Below the pieces are notes generated by a model, which saw only the letters and a list, made by a program, of their open reading frames with translations, did no database searches and was not told the DNA's origin. From Planctomycetota bacterium (GTDB lineage: Bacteria > Planctomycetota > Phycisphaerae > WQYP01), in contig JAJZOA010000076.1 of assembly GCA_021852225.1 (NCBI GenBank), forward strand, positions 1 to 20,377: 20,377 bases of DNA, written 5' to 3'. Position 1 is the stretch's first letter; each line of letters starts with the position of its first letter. A program made the translations under genes and the position numbers. This document shows, in pieces, positions 1 to 7,263 of this stretch.

Positions 1-52
1 CGGCTACGATGTCGATAACCTTGGTTTCAATCTGTGTATCCAATTCAGCCAT
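1..52 (-). CDS. acpP: Acyl carrier protein, N-terminal fragment (cut by window edge)
   Basis: Only the first 17 codons are present; the gene continues beyond base 1. The visible N-terminus, MAELDTQIETKVIDIVA, looks like the start of helix 1 of acyl carrier protein. ACP carries growing acyl chains on a phosphopantetheine arm in type II fatty-acid synthesis. Two in-frame ATGs exist. The downstream one at 52 is chosen because a GGAGG Shine-Dalgarno sits 8 bases upstream, whereas the upstream ATG overlaps that GGAGG. Position directly after fabG matches the usual fabD-fabG-acpP order, which supports the call despite the short fragment. The modification-site Ser (DSL motif) lies outside the window and cannot be checked. 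Confidence 0.85.
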   Translation of the reverse strand, partial: MAELDTQIETKVIDIVA

Positions 53-121
53 GCCAAAGGCCTCCATAAAAAGGGTTTTATTCAAAAAACTATCATCACC
101 CGTGCATTTATCAGAATGCTA

Positions 122-150
122 AGATTAGCGTAAGTCGGTCCACTTGGCAA
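122..150 (-). promoter_or_regulatory. Possible sigma-70-type promoter for acpP
   Basis: On the minus strand a TTGCCA hexamer (150-145) is followed after 17 bases by TAATCT (127-122), about 70 bases before the acpP ATG. The -35 matches consensus at 5 of 6 positions and the -10 at only 3 of 6. The fabG-acpP gap of 223 bases is long for a simple operon gap, and acpP has its own promoter in some bacteria, so a promoter here is reasonable. It is not demonstrated. Confidence 0.3.
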
Positions 151-275
151 CGCTGCCACCTGTTCCTAATCGCTTTTTCCGCGGCCCATCCGGAGTCGCC
201 ATAAAATTCGCAAAAAGCCCAATTACATCCAGTTCCTTTTCAAATGCCAACTTGTGCTCAGGCTTCCCGTTAAAT

Positions 276-1022
276 TTACATGCTCATGCCGCCATCCACC
301 GCCAGGACCTGGCCGGTCATATACGCCGCGGAATCTCCCGCCAGAAAGCCGACGACTGCGGCAACTTCGGCTGGTGTGCCAAAACGGCGCAGTGGAATTA
401 TTTCTTTCACTTTATCCTTAATCGGAGCCGGCAGCACTTCGGTCATATCCGTGGTGGTAAAGCCGGGTGCCACGCAGTTGGCCGTTATCTGTTTGCCGGC
501 CAGCTCGCGCGCGATGGATTTGGTCATGCCGATAAGACCCGCCTTGGAAGCCGAATAATTTACCTGGCCGGCATTGCCGATAATTCCTGATACCGATGCG
601 ATATTGATAATGCGACCCCAGCGGGCGCGGACCATAGAACGGCTGACCGCACGGCAGGCGACGAACGCCGCCCGCAGGTTGGTGTTGATGACATCATCAA
701 AATCCTTGTCATCCATTCGCATGAAAAGCCCGTCGCGCGTAATGCCGGCGTTGTTCACCAGCACATCCAGCCGTCCGTGCTTTTCAACGACCGTCTCAAT
801 GGATGCGGTAAGTGCGGCGGAATCGCCAATATCCACCGTCGCCGGCTCGATCGATTGGCCAATTGATGTCAGTTCGGCACACAGTGTGCCGAGCTTGTCG
901 GCGTTGCGCGCCACGGCCACCACATGGTGACCGCTGGCGGCCAAGGAGCGGACAATGGCCTCGCCAATGCCGCGCGACCCTCCCGTGACATATGCGACAC
1001 GTTTGGTATTCATTTCAGCCAT
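276..1022 (-). CDS. fabG: 3-oxoacyl-[acyl-carrier-protein] reductase FabG
   Basis: NADPH-dependent short-chain dehydrogenase that reduces 3-oxoacyl-ACP in each cycle of fatty-acid elongation, cytoplasmic. The 248-residue protein has the usual FabG length. The Rossmann cofactor motif TGGSRGIG is at residues 13-20, NNAG at 90-93, and the catalytic triad is Ser143, Tyr156 and Lys160 in the contexts NIASVSG and NYSASKAG; the Ser-Tyr-Lys spacing equals that of E. coli FabG. The C-terminus YMTGQVLAVDGGMSM is typical of the family. The first ATG (1022) is preferred to the ATG three codons in, because GGAG lies 8 bases upstream of it. It lies 20 bases after fabD and is followed by acpP, so the genomic context leaves little doubt that it is the fatty-acid FabG and not another SDR. 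Confidence 0.96.
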   Translation of the reverse strand: MAEMNTKRVAYVTGGSRGIGEAIVRSLAASGHHVVAVARNADKLGTLCAELTSIGQSIEPATVDIGDSAALTASIETVVEKHGRLDVLVNNAGITRDGLFMRMDDKDFDDVINTNLRAAFVACRAVSRSMVRARWGRIINIASVSGIIGNAGQVNYSASKAGLIGMTKSIARELAGKQITANCVAPGFTTTDMTEVLPAPIKDKVKEIIPLRRFGTPAEVAAVVGFLAGDSAAYMTGQVLAVDGGMSM

Positions 1023-1042
1023 GAGGGGAACTCCATTCGGTT

Positions 1043-1990
1043 TTACTCATTTGCCGCCGACGGCGTGGAAACCGGCGCGGCCAGCGCGTCCGCGGATGAC
1101 ATATTGGTAATCGGGGCGCGGCGATCAATTTTTTTCATCAGGCCGGTCAGGACACGCCCCGGACCAAGTTCCAGGTACTGCTGCGTGCCCTGTTGCCGCA
1201 GGTAGTCCATGCTCTGATTCCACCGGACAGGAGCCACAATCTGTTCCACGAGCAATTCCCGCATTGTTTCCACGGATTCATGCGGCCTGGCCGTGACATT
1301 GCTGATCACCGCTATGTGCGGCATGACCAGCGGCACACCGGCGAGAATTTCCCGCATTTTATCAGCGGCGGGGCGCATGAATGGCGAATGGAACGCTCCG
1401 GCCACATTCAACGGCACACTGCGCACGCCCATAGCCTGGGCGACTTTTGCCGCCTGGGCGCAGGCTTCAACGCCGCCGGAAAGTACAATCTGCCCCGGGG
1501 CATTGAAATTGGCCATCACGACAATACCGTGTCCCGCAGCCTGGTGGCATATTTCCGCCGCCTGCGTTTCATCTGCACCTACCAGGGCCAGCATTGTGCT
1601 GGGTTGGGCAACCGCCGCGGCCTGCATTAATTCGCCACGCGCCCGCACCAGACGAATCGCGTCGGGCAGCGCGATTGCACCGGCTATATACAGGGCTGAG
1701 TATTCGCCAAGTGAAAGGCCGGCCGCCGCACCGACGGCGTCGGGCAGTTTGCCAGCCGCCTTAAGCGATTGATAAATAGCGACAGTGGTCACAAAAATGC
1801 CGACCTGGGCGTGATCGGTCTGCTGCAGCCGGGCGTCGGGTCCCTGAAAACAAAGCGTGGAAAGCGGGAAGCCCAGAATTTCATCCGCCAGGGCGTAGAC
1901 ATCGCGCGCCGCCTGGTGGGATTCAAAAAAATCCTTTCCCATGCCCACGTGCTGGGCACCCTGTCCCGGACATAAAATTGCCTGCTGCAT
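1043..1990 (-). CDS. fabD: Malonyl-CoA:ACP transacylase FabD
   Basis: Transfers malonyl from CoA to ACP, supplying the extender unit for fatty-acid synthesis. The 315-residue protein shows the N-terminal GQGAQ (9-13), the nucleophile elbow GLSLG with Ser93, the catalytic His201 in GAFHSPFM, and the C-terminal LGPGRVLTGL motif. These positions nearly coincide with Ser92 and His201 of E. coli FabD. The reading frame stays open upstream to 2176, overlapping fabH, but the start MQQAILCPGQG at 1990 is chosen because family homology begins there and AGGA precedes it. About 25 residues rich in Ser/Ala follow the conserved core and look like a dispensable tail. It sits between fabH and fabG on the same strand. 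Confidence 0.96.
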   Translation of the reverse strand: MQQAILCPGQGAQHVGMGKDFFESHQAARDVYALADEILGFPLSTLCFQGPDARLQQTDHAQVGIFVTTVAIYQSLKAAGKLPDAVGAAAGLSLGEYSALYIAGAIALPDAIRLVRARGELMQAAAVAQPSTMLALVGADETQAAEICHQAAGHGIVVMANFNAPGQIVLSGGVEACAQAAKVAQAMGVRSVPLNVAGAFHSPFMRPAADKMREILAGVPLVMPHIAVISNVTARPHESVETMRELLVEQIVAPVRWNQSMDYLRQQGTQQYLELGPGRVLTGLMKKIDRRAPITNMSSADALAAPVSTPSAANE

Positions 1991-2097
1991 AAAAAATCCT
2001 GCTGCGGTCACTGGCTTGTCAGTGTTCTTGTCAAAACAAAATCCGTTCACCGTGGAATCTCGGCGTGGCTCAACCACCTGGCGCGACTCCGGCATTC

Positions 2098-3090
2098 TTA
2101 CAGCCGCATGGTGGCCGAGGCCCAGGTAAGGCCCGCGCCGAAAGCCACCATAATAATCCAGTCGCCAGCACCGCAACGTCCGCCGCGCATGGCTTCATCC
2201 AGCGCAATGGGCACCGACGCCCCGGAGGTATTGCCGTAGCGGTCAATATTGATGTAAACTTTTTCCGCGGGGAATCCCATCTTGCTTGTGGCGCTGTCAA
2301 TAATCCGCTGATTCACCTGATGGGGAACGACAAGTCGCACATGTTCGCTGGTTAATGAGCAGGCCTGCATTGCCTGTTGCAGACTGTGGGTCATCTGTGT
2401 GACCGCGAATTTATAAACTTCGCGGCCATTCATTTTCAGATATTGATCGCGGCGGGTCAGGACATCGGGCAGAATCGGCAGGCGCGACCCGCCGGCGGGA
2501 ATATTCAGCAGCGGTCCGCCTTTGCCATCGGCCCCGAGTTCAAAAGACCGCAGGCCGCGTTCCGGGTCGTCACAGGCCGAAAGGACCACCGCGCCGGCGC
2601 CATCGCCAAATAAGATGCAGGTTCCGCGATCTGTGTAATCCACAATGCGTGAAAGCGTTTCGGCGCCCACCACCAGAACATGCTTGAAGGCACCGTTTGC
2701 AATAAACTGCGACGCGGTGGCCAGCGCATACACAAATCCTGAACAGGCGGCATTTATATCAAACGCGCCAATGTGCCGCTTAATGTCCAAGCGGGTTTGC
2801 AATACGCAGGCGGTGCTCGGCGTAAGCATATCCGGGGTCAGCGTGGCGACAATAATCAGGTCAATGTCATCGGCGGCAAGTTTTGCGGCCTCCAGCGCCC
2901 GCCGGGCGGCCTCATATGCCAGATCGGACGAAGCCTGATCCGGACTGGCAATCCGCCGCTCGCGAATGCCGGTGCGTTGTACGATCCAATCATTACTGGT
3001 TTCAACGAGTTTTTCCAGGTCCTGATTGGTCAGGCGCTTTTCCGGAACGTAACTTCCGGTGCCGGAAATGATGGTGCCAAATCGAGGCAT
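2098..3090 (-). CDS. fabH: 3-oxoacyl-ACP synthase III FabH
   Basis: Condenses an acyl-CoA primer with malonyl-ACP to start fatty-acid synthesis. The 330-residue protein has the thiolase fold signatures: active-site Cys116 in NAACSGF, His257 in VVPHQVNQRI and Asn287 in RYGNTSGAS, the Cys-His-Asn triad of KAS III. The N-terminus with GTGSYVPE and SNDWIVQRTGIRERR is canonical. A GAGGAG lies 11 bases before the ATG. It is separated from fabD by 107 bases and from plsX by 125 bases, both without recognisable genes. Substrate preference (acetyl versus branched primer) cannot be read from the sequence by eye. Confidence 0.97.
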   Translation of the reverse strand: MPRFGTIISGTGSYVPEKRLTNQDLEKLVETSNDWIVQRTGIRERRIASPDQASSDLAYEAARRALEAAKLAADDIDLIIVATLTPDMLTPSTACVLQTRLDIKRHIGAFDINAACSGFVYALATASQFIANGAFKHVLVVGAETLSRIVDYTDRGTCILFGDGAGAVVLSACDDPERGLRSFELGADGKGGPLLNIPAGGSRLPILPDVLTRRDQYLKMNGREVYKFAVTQMTHSLQQAMQACSLTSEHVRLVVPHQVNQRIIDSATSKMGFPAEKVYINIDRYGNTSGASVPIALDEAMRGGRCGAGDWIIMVAFGAGLTWASATMRL

Positions 3091-3215
3091 GTCCGCATTT
3101 TCTCCTCTTCAGGGTTCCGCCGCCGTCGGCCCGATGGGTCAGGTCGATTTTCGCGGACTAAAACCGCCGCCGCGGTTGCAGAACCCTACCACGATTAACT
3201 CAATTCCGCCACCGG

Positions 3216-4214
3216 TCAGGCGATCGCCGGGGCGAGGCGCTGCACAATGCGTGTATTGACATCCAGCCGCGAGGCTTCTTTTGCCGAACGGACGGCATTA
3301 CGAATGGCCCGCGGGCCGGCCGAACCATGTACCTTGAAAAACAGGCCCGCAACGCCCAGCAGCAGTGCGCCACCATATTCTTCATGGTCATAGCGTTTGG
3401 AAACACATGAAAGGACTGGCTTAAGGTCCGCCAAGGCGGTGGCACTTTGTTCACGCGCCGCATCCTGCAGCATTGTCATGAACGAAATGTTCATGCCTTC
3501 CATCACCTTAAGCATGATATTGCCGGTAAAACCGTCGGTCACGGCGACATCACACACGCCTTTGAACAGGTCCCGCCCCTCCACAAATCCCACAAAATTA
3601 AGGGATTTGTCATTATCTAGCAGCACGCGAGCTTCCTTTACCAGCGGCGTGCCTTTTTCCTCTTCAGTTCCGACATTCAGCAGTCCCACACGCGGATTAT
3701 CGATATGGTGCAGTGCCTGCATATACACACTGGCCAGAACGGCATATTGATGCAGATGAGCCGGTTTCGGCGTGACGTTGGCACCGGCGTCGCACAGCAT
3801 GAAAACTCCATGCGGCGTGGGCACCGTGCAGGCAATACCCGGCCTTTCCACGCCCGGCAGCCCTTTTAACATAAGCACGCCCGCGGCGACCAGAGCGCCG
3901 GTATTGCCGGCGGAAATAATTGCGTCAGCTCCGCCACCCGCCGCCAGCTTGACCATTTTCACAATGGAACTATCACGTTTTTTTCGCACGGCATCCACTG
4001 GGGATTCATCCATGGCGATGACGTCGGAGGCGTGCAAAACCCGCACGGTCGCGCCGCTGCTGGCTGTCGGTGGAAGCCGAGGGGCAATTACCTCTTGCCT
4101 GCCAACCAGAATCAATTCGTCGTTTGAGTCCAAGAGATCAAGAGAATCCAACGCTCCTTGGAGGATATTCTCCGGCGCGTGGTCTCCGCCCATGGCATCA
4201 ATGGCGATGCGCAT
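3216..4214 (-). CDS. plsX: Phosphate acyltransferase PlsX
   Basis: Converts acyl-ACP to acyl-phosphate, the acyl donor for PlsY in phosphatidic acid synthesis; a peripheral membrane enzyme linking fatty-acid and phospholipid synthesis. The 332-residue protein begins MRIAIDAMGGDHAP, the hallmark PlsX N-terminus. It also carries SAGNTGALVA, LCDAGAN, LNVGTEEEKGT and DGFTGNIMLK, all family signatures in the expected order. The start is fixed by the canonical N-terminus; only a weak AGGG lies 11 bases upstream. Its location between rpmF and fabH is the widely conserved arrangement. Confidence 0.97.
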   Translation of the reverse strand: MRIAIDAMGGDHAPENILQGALDSLDLLDSNDELILVGRQEVIAPRLPPTASSGATVRVLHASDVIAMDESPVDAVRKKRDSSIVKMVKLAAGGGADAIISAGNTGALVAAGVLMLKGLPGVERPGIACTVPTPHGVFMLCDAGANVTPKPAHLHQYAVLASVYMQALHHIDNPRVGLLNVGTEEEKGTPLVKEARVLLDNDKSLNFVGFVEGRDLFKGVCDVAVTDGFTGNIMLKVMEGMNISFMTMLQDAAREQSATALADLKPVLSCVSKRYDHEEYGGALLLGVAGLFFKVHGSAGPRAIRNAVRSAKEASRLDVNTRIVQRLAPAIA

Positions 4215-4322
4215 CGAATCAAATGCCCTGAAAGAGAAACAGAAAATTCAATCCGAACCCCCGCACAGGAGTATTCAGAAACACCCGGACGCAGCGGCAG
4301 CTGCACGGTGCGCCCATAAAAA

Positions 4323-4508
4323 TCAGGCCTTTTCCGCGGCAGTGGCCAGTGAAAGGCTGCGATTCAGATATCCGCATTCGCCGCACAGGCGGTGCGGAAG
4401 TTTCGGCTGATTGCAGCGCGGGCAACGGACCGTCGATACGCCGGTCAGGGCGTGATGGGCGCGGCGCATTCCTTTGCGGGATTTGCTGGTTCTTGCCACG
4501 GGTAACAT
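4323..4508 (-). CDS. rpmF: 50S ribosomal protein L32
   Basis: Small zinc-ribbon protein of the large ribosomal subunit. The 61-residue product has the basic N-terminal ARTSKSRKGMRRAHHALT block and a Cys4 zinc ribbon, CPRC (29-32) and CGEC (42-45), separated by the family motif PKLPHR. The very N-terminus, MLPVARTSKS, differs from the usual MAVPKRKTSK but aligns without a gap. GGAG lies 8 bases before the ATG. It is the first gene of the rpmF-plsX-fab cluster; the yceD (DUF177) gene that often precedes rpmF is absent here. Confidence 0.95.
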   Translation of the reverse strand: MLPVARTSKSRKGMRRAHHALTGVSTVRCPRCNQPKLPHRLCGECGYLNRSLSLATAAEKA

Positions 4509-4652
4509 AAAAGTCGCTCCATTCGCAGAATTAAAACTTTATTCCTCACCGGTATTCCGCCGCTGCGATGGGCATATACCAGGTATCATCCGTATCAATC
4601 ACGCGGAGGCTGCTTGGTCATATACGAGCCATCCGTTGTTCGCCTCTTCGGA

Positions 4653-4680
4653 CTGAATCTCGAATTGAATCGAGATTCAG
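4653..4680. repeat. Perfect 11-bp inverted repeat upstream of rpmF
   Basis: CTGAATCTCGA and TCGAGATTCAG form a perfect 11-bp dyad around a 6-base centre. It lies 145 bases ahead of rpmF, between rpmF and the end of the thioredoxin-like gene. Neither strand shows a strong T-run after it, so it is a poor intrinsic terminator. Its symmetry and position suit an operator or an mRNA leader hairpin for the fatty-acid operon. It does not resemble the FapR operator as I know it. Function is unknown. Confidence 0.7.
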
Positions 4681-4702
4681 TTTGCGAAAAGTCGAATTGG
4701 AC

Positions 4703-4731
4703 AGGTTAATTTATCGCACGAGATAAGTCAA
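4703..4731 (-). promoter_or_regulatory. Weak candidate promoter for the rpmF-fab operon
   Basis: On the minus strand TTGACT (4731-4726) is followed after 17 bases by TAACCT (4708-4703). The -35 is good and the -10 poor. If used, transcription would begin about 20 bases before the 11-bp inverted repeat at 4653-4680, placing that hairpin near the 5' end of a roughly 190-base leader. The rest of the 342-base gap between 4509 and 4850 shows no gene. It does hold a direct repeat of TTTGCGAAA (4680-4688 and about 4749-4757) in AT-rich sequence. Confidence 0.25.
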
Positions 4732-4850
4732 TAATTCACAGATTTATTTTTGCGAAATATTGGGCTGAATGTCTGTCCTTGCTCAACAGCCGCGCCGCAA
4801 ATTTAAGCCCGGATTTTGACACCCGTACGGAGTCGCATGATCGGGGCCAA

Positions 4851-5639
4851 TTAATGGATCGGTCCAAGCCAGGTTTGCACGCGGCCCATTCCGACAAGTC
4901 TCGCCAGATTCGTCATTGCGGTGTGACTGGCTCGGACCTTGCGGACGGCTGTGTTTCCCTGTTTTCGGATCGCCATAAGAAGCATGCGGATCGGGTGCCG
5001 AAAGCTTCTGTTGCGCGTAACCTTTGGACTGATTTTGCTGATTTTGCCAATCGCCCCATCCACGTCCTGACTGTCCCGAACCAGAGTGGTAGCTGAAGCG
5101 ATTAATTTTTTCGATTGCCGCGTCAACATTACAAGTGTCGGATGGGTCTTGAGTTCCATCTTTAGCGCATTGCCCAAATTCGACGGATAGCCGACCCACA
5201 GAACTTTGCGGTGCGAACTTAGAATAAACGTATCCGGAATTCCTCGGACACCCCATGCTGTCGCCGTGGGATCATGCCAGTCCGCGCCGCTGCAAACCTG
5301 TGGCCAGACTATTCCCTTTTGCTTTGCCACCGCAGCCATTTGTGTGACATCGTCATCCAGACTGATGCCAAGAAACCCGACTCCCTGCGGCGAAAAGGTT
5401 TTATAGTCCTTCACAACGTTCGGCACTTCCATCATGCACGGATGGCACCAGGTGGCCCAGAAATCCACCACCAGTAAATGACCTTTCAACATGCGGGCTG
5501 TAACACGGCCACCACCTACGGTCTGCCAGCCGACCTGTACGCGGTCTCCGACTTTTACAGCCGCCGAAGCGCCGCCAAATGCTAAGCCAACTGCCATTAT
5601 GCTCAACAGCCCCAAAATGCTGATTTTAGAGTATGACAT
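4851..5639 (-). CDS. Secreted TlpA/ResA-like thioredoxin-fold protein
   Basis: Predicted periplasmic thiol-disulfide oxidoreductase of the TlpA/ResA (AhpC-TSA/Redoxin) group, 262 residues. A signal peptide spans about residues 1-26 (ILGLLSIMAVGLAFGGASA). The thioredoxin domain (about 30-165) has the active-site motif WATWCHPC with Cys65 and Cys68, and the cis-Pro region GVRGIPDTFIL. The ATG at 5639 is preferred over one nine codons upstream because AGGAG sits 8 bases before it. The last roughly 95 residues are basic, lack the thioredoxin fold pattern and may form a helical extension; they look diverged and no function is evident. Redox partner unknown. It is monocistronic as far as visible and divergent from fliW. 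Confidence 0.8.
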   Translation of the reverse strand: MSYSKISILGLLSIMAVGLAFGGASAAVKVGDRVQVGWQTVGGGRVTARMLKGHLLVVDFWATWCHPCMMEVPNVVKDYKTFSPQGVGFLGISLDDDVTQMAAVAKQKGIVWPQVCSGADWHDPTATAWGVRGIPDTFILSSHRKVLWVGYPSNLGNALKMELKTHPTLVMLTRQSKKLIASATTLVRDSQDVDGAIGKISKISPKVTRNRSFRHPIRMLLMAIRKQGNTAVRKVRASHTAMTNLARLVGMGRVQTWLGPIH

Positions 5640-5992
5640 GGAACTTTCTCCTGAAACTTCTTTCATTCGGATAGTGTCCTTGCGTTAACCATAGCATTAT
5701 GTAGCCGGGATTACCACATTTGGCGTCTCCAAAATGGGAATGCGGTACCGCCAAAAGCCGCCTGCCGCGCGTAACAGTTCACGAAAAGTCTGTTTTTATT
5801 CATTAAGACGAATATTTGACTTATCAGCCGCTTTTATTGGACTTACCCTGTCCGTTTGCACGAATAATAAGTTGGTGATGCTTCCGATAGCCCACCGGCC
5901 ATCTAATTGCCTTAAAAATGGAACGTGACTTGGATTCTTATCGGTCGCGAAAAACGGGTTGGTTTGGTTTTCAGGAATATGGAGTTCAGCAC
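5640..5992. other. Divergent intergenic region between thioredoxin-like gene and fliW
   Basis: This 353-base stretch contains no convincing gene. It must hold the promoters of both the minus-strand thioredoxin-like gene and the plus-strand fliW. A TTGACTTATC at 5816-5825 is a candidate -35 for fliW, but no good -10 lies 16-18 bases after it. The same 10-mer occurs on the minus strand upstream of rpmF (4731-4722). The fliW start is set by GGAG 8 bases before the ATG at 5993. Confidence 0.5.
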
Positions 5993-6499
5993 ATGGTTAT
6001 TAACACGACTCGCTTCGGTCCGCTGGAACTGATGGACGACCAGATCATCCACATCGCCGGTCTGGCCAATGATGCCGCGGCAACAGGCCGTTTTATTTTA
6101 CTGGAACTTCATTCCGCCGATGCCGCCATCTGGCTGCAAAGCGTGGACGACGGAGCGTTTGCGCTGCGGCTGGTGGACCCCGCGGCCTGCGTTCCAGGAT
6201 TCAAACTGCCCACCAGCCGTCAGATTCTTGAGCTTATGCGGACCAGCCGAAATGGAGAACTTCACGCCTACCTGGCCCTGGAACAGTCGGGCGATTACCT
6301 GGTGGTGAATATCGACGAGCCGATTGTGATCAACAAACATTCTCGTCGCGGCCTGCAATTGCGACCTGTTCCGGCGGAACCATCGCCCGCGCAGGTATCG
6401 GCGCACGCCGCGGCACCGGCCGTTTCGCACTGGCGGAACCGCTGGAGCGAAGGCCTGGATGCCGCCTTGGCACCTCGGGCGGTGCAGGCTGTGGCATAA
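5993..6499 (+). CDS. fliW: Flagellar assembly factor FliW
   Basis: FliW binds flagellin, and when flagellin is exported it is freed to bind CsrA and relieve translational repression of flagellin; this partner switch is established in Bacillus subtilis. The 168-residue product has the family pattern: an N-terminal TTRFGPLEL strand, F-ILLELHS, WLQSVDDGAFALRLVDP, then GELHAYLAL and VVNIDEPIVINKHSRRGLQL. About 40 Pro/Ala-rich C-terminal residues extend past the conserved core. The start at 5993 is chosen because family homology begins there and GGAG is 8 bases upstream; the frame is open further upstream to 5918. The adjacent csrA, 122 bases downstream, strongly supports the assignment. No flagellin or flagellar structural gene lies in the window. 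Confidence 0.93.
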   Translation: MVINTTRFGPLELMDDQIIHIAGLANDAAATGRFILLELHSADAAIWLQSVDDGAFALRLVDPAACVPGFKLPTSRQILELMRTSRNGELHAYLALEQSGDYLVVNIDEPIVINKHSRRGLQLRPVPAEPSPAQVSAHAAAPAVSHWRNRWSEGLDAALAPRAVQAVA

Positions 6500-6553
6500 A
6501 ATCACTGGCCCGCGGTCAATCGCGGGCAACAGGCCATTCCGACGTCGGCAGGC

Positions 6554-6613
6554 TATAATGAAGTGGATAGATGTGTCGCGGGAGGTGGAGCTTATGGAAA
6601 TAATTGTCAAGGA
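6554..6613 (+). promoter_or_regulatory. csrA leader with TATAAT box and clustered GGA motifs
   Basis: A perfect TATAAT at 6554-6559 lies 62 bases before the csrA ATG; no good -35 accompanies it. Downstream are five GGA trinucleotides (6565, 6581, 6587, 6596, 6611), the last inside the AAGGAG Shine-Dalgarno. CsrA dimers bind GGA motifs in leaders and over Shine-Dalgarno sites, so this spacing suggests translational autoregulation. The GGA motifs are seen directly; binding is inference. Confidence 0.45.
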
Positions 6614-6621
6614 GTCAGACG

Positions 6622-6900
6622 ATGCTGGTACTTTCCCGACAACGCAATGAAAGCATCGTGATTGGTGATAATATTGTCATCACGGTTGTGGATATTCGCG
6701 GCGATAAAGTGCGACTGGGCATTAACGCGCCGAATACGGTTCCAGTGCACAGGCAGGAAATTTTTGACGCAATCCAAAAAGAACGCGGCGTGGTCTCTGC
6801 CGGAAAGCCGGCGAATGGCAGCCCTCCGGGAGCATCCGCTCCGGCTTCGGCAATTGCTCCGCAGCCATCCCCGCCAAAGCCTGAAGTTCCAAAAACATAA
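6622..6900 (+). CDS. csrA: Carbon storage regulator / translational regulator CsrA
   Basis: RNA-binding dimeric regulator that represses or activates translation of target mRNAs and, with FliW, controls flagellin synthesis. Residues 1-56 are a clear CsrA fold: [33 protein letters not shown], and VPVHRQEI with the key RNA-contacting Arg44. The protein is 92 residues because a Pro/Ala/Ser-rich tail of about 36 residues follows the core; typical CsrA is about 60-75. The start is fixed by homology and by AAGGAG 7 bases upstream; an ATG six codons earlier is in frame but has no support. It lies next to fliW on the same strand, the usual pairing. Confidence 0.96.
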   Translation: MLVLSRQRNESIVIGDNIVITVVDIRGDKVRLGINAPNTVPVHRQEIFDAIQKERGVVSAGKPANGSPPGASAPASAIAPQPSPPKPEVPKT

Positions 6901-6978
6901 TATTTGGCATATTCATTTTCGCCGTTCTTCACTATACGATTATCGGGCGGAATTTAATGGATAACCAAAAGAGACGTC

Positions 6979-7263
6979 ATGGATCGGCTTGTAAAAATCG
7001 ACAAAGAAGAGTTTATTAAGCAGATGCAGGTGGAGTTTGCCGCCACGATGAAGGCCGTTGCCGAGGCGGTGAATGCCGCTCCTGATGGGCAATTAGGCAA
7101 CGGGTCAGAGGAAGCATGTCGCAAGACGCTTGGGGAATTCGTGCGGAAAGCCTATGAGAAAGCCGTGCAGATGCGGGTAGACGCAACCGAAAAAACCGTG
7201 GCGTTTCCCCCGGCACCAGGGTGCGATGGAGGTACGCCACTCGCAAGGTCTTATGCATTTTAG
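6979..7263 (+). CDS. Small hypothetical protein, possible transposase N-terminal remnant
   Basis: A 94-residue ORF with a strongly helical, charged N-terminal half (VKIDKEEFIKQMQ, FAATMKAVAEAVNAAPDG, SEEACRKTLGEFVRKAYEKAVQMRVDATE). The pattern of AVN-APDG, GSEE and a YEKAVQMRVDATE helix followed by a Pro-rich stretch recalls the N-terminal region of transposase-like proteins common in planctomycetes. I cannot confirm this without a search. No DDE catalytic region follows: the frame stops at 7263 and the next roughly 295 bases to the response regulator end show no gene. It is therefore either a truncated insertion-sequence remnant or an unrelated small protein. The Shine-Dalgarno (AAAGAG) is weak. 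Confidence 0.45.
   Translation: MDRLVKIDKEEFIKQMQVEFAATMKAVAEAVNAAPDGQLGNGSEEACRKTLGEFVRKAYEKAVQMRVDATEKTVAFPPAPGCDGGTPLARSYAF

Noticed and set aside
144..590. Plus-strand ORFs across the fabG region
   Set aside because: They are antisense to a gene with intact catalytic residues; compositional shadows.
2098..2176. Extended fabD starting at 2176
   Set aside because: It would overlap the fabH 3' end; the canonical MQQAILCPGQGAQ start at 1990 has its own Shine-Dalgarno.
4783..5256. Alternative minus-strand ORF (157 codons) overlapping the thioredoxin-like gene
   Set aside because: Low-complexity Ser/Gln/Gly content and no signal or domain. The competing frame has a signal peptide and a CxxC thioredoxin motif, though a late frameshift cannot be excluded.
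6509..6526. CCCGCG...CGCGGG hairpin after fliW as a terminator
   Set aside because: The stem is only 6 bp and no T-run follows; csrA is close downstream on the same strand.
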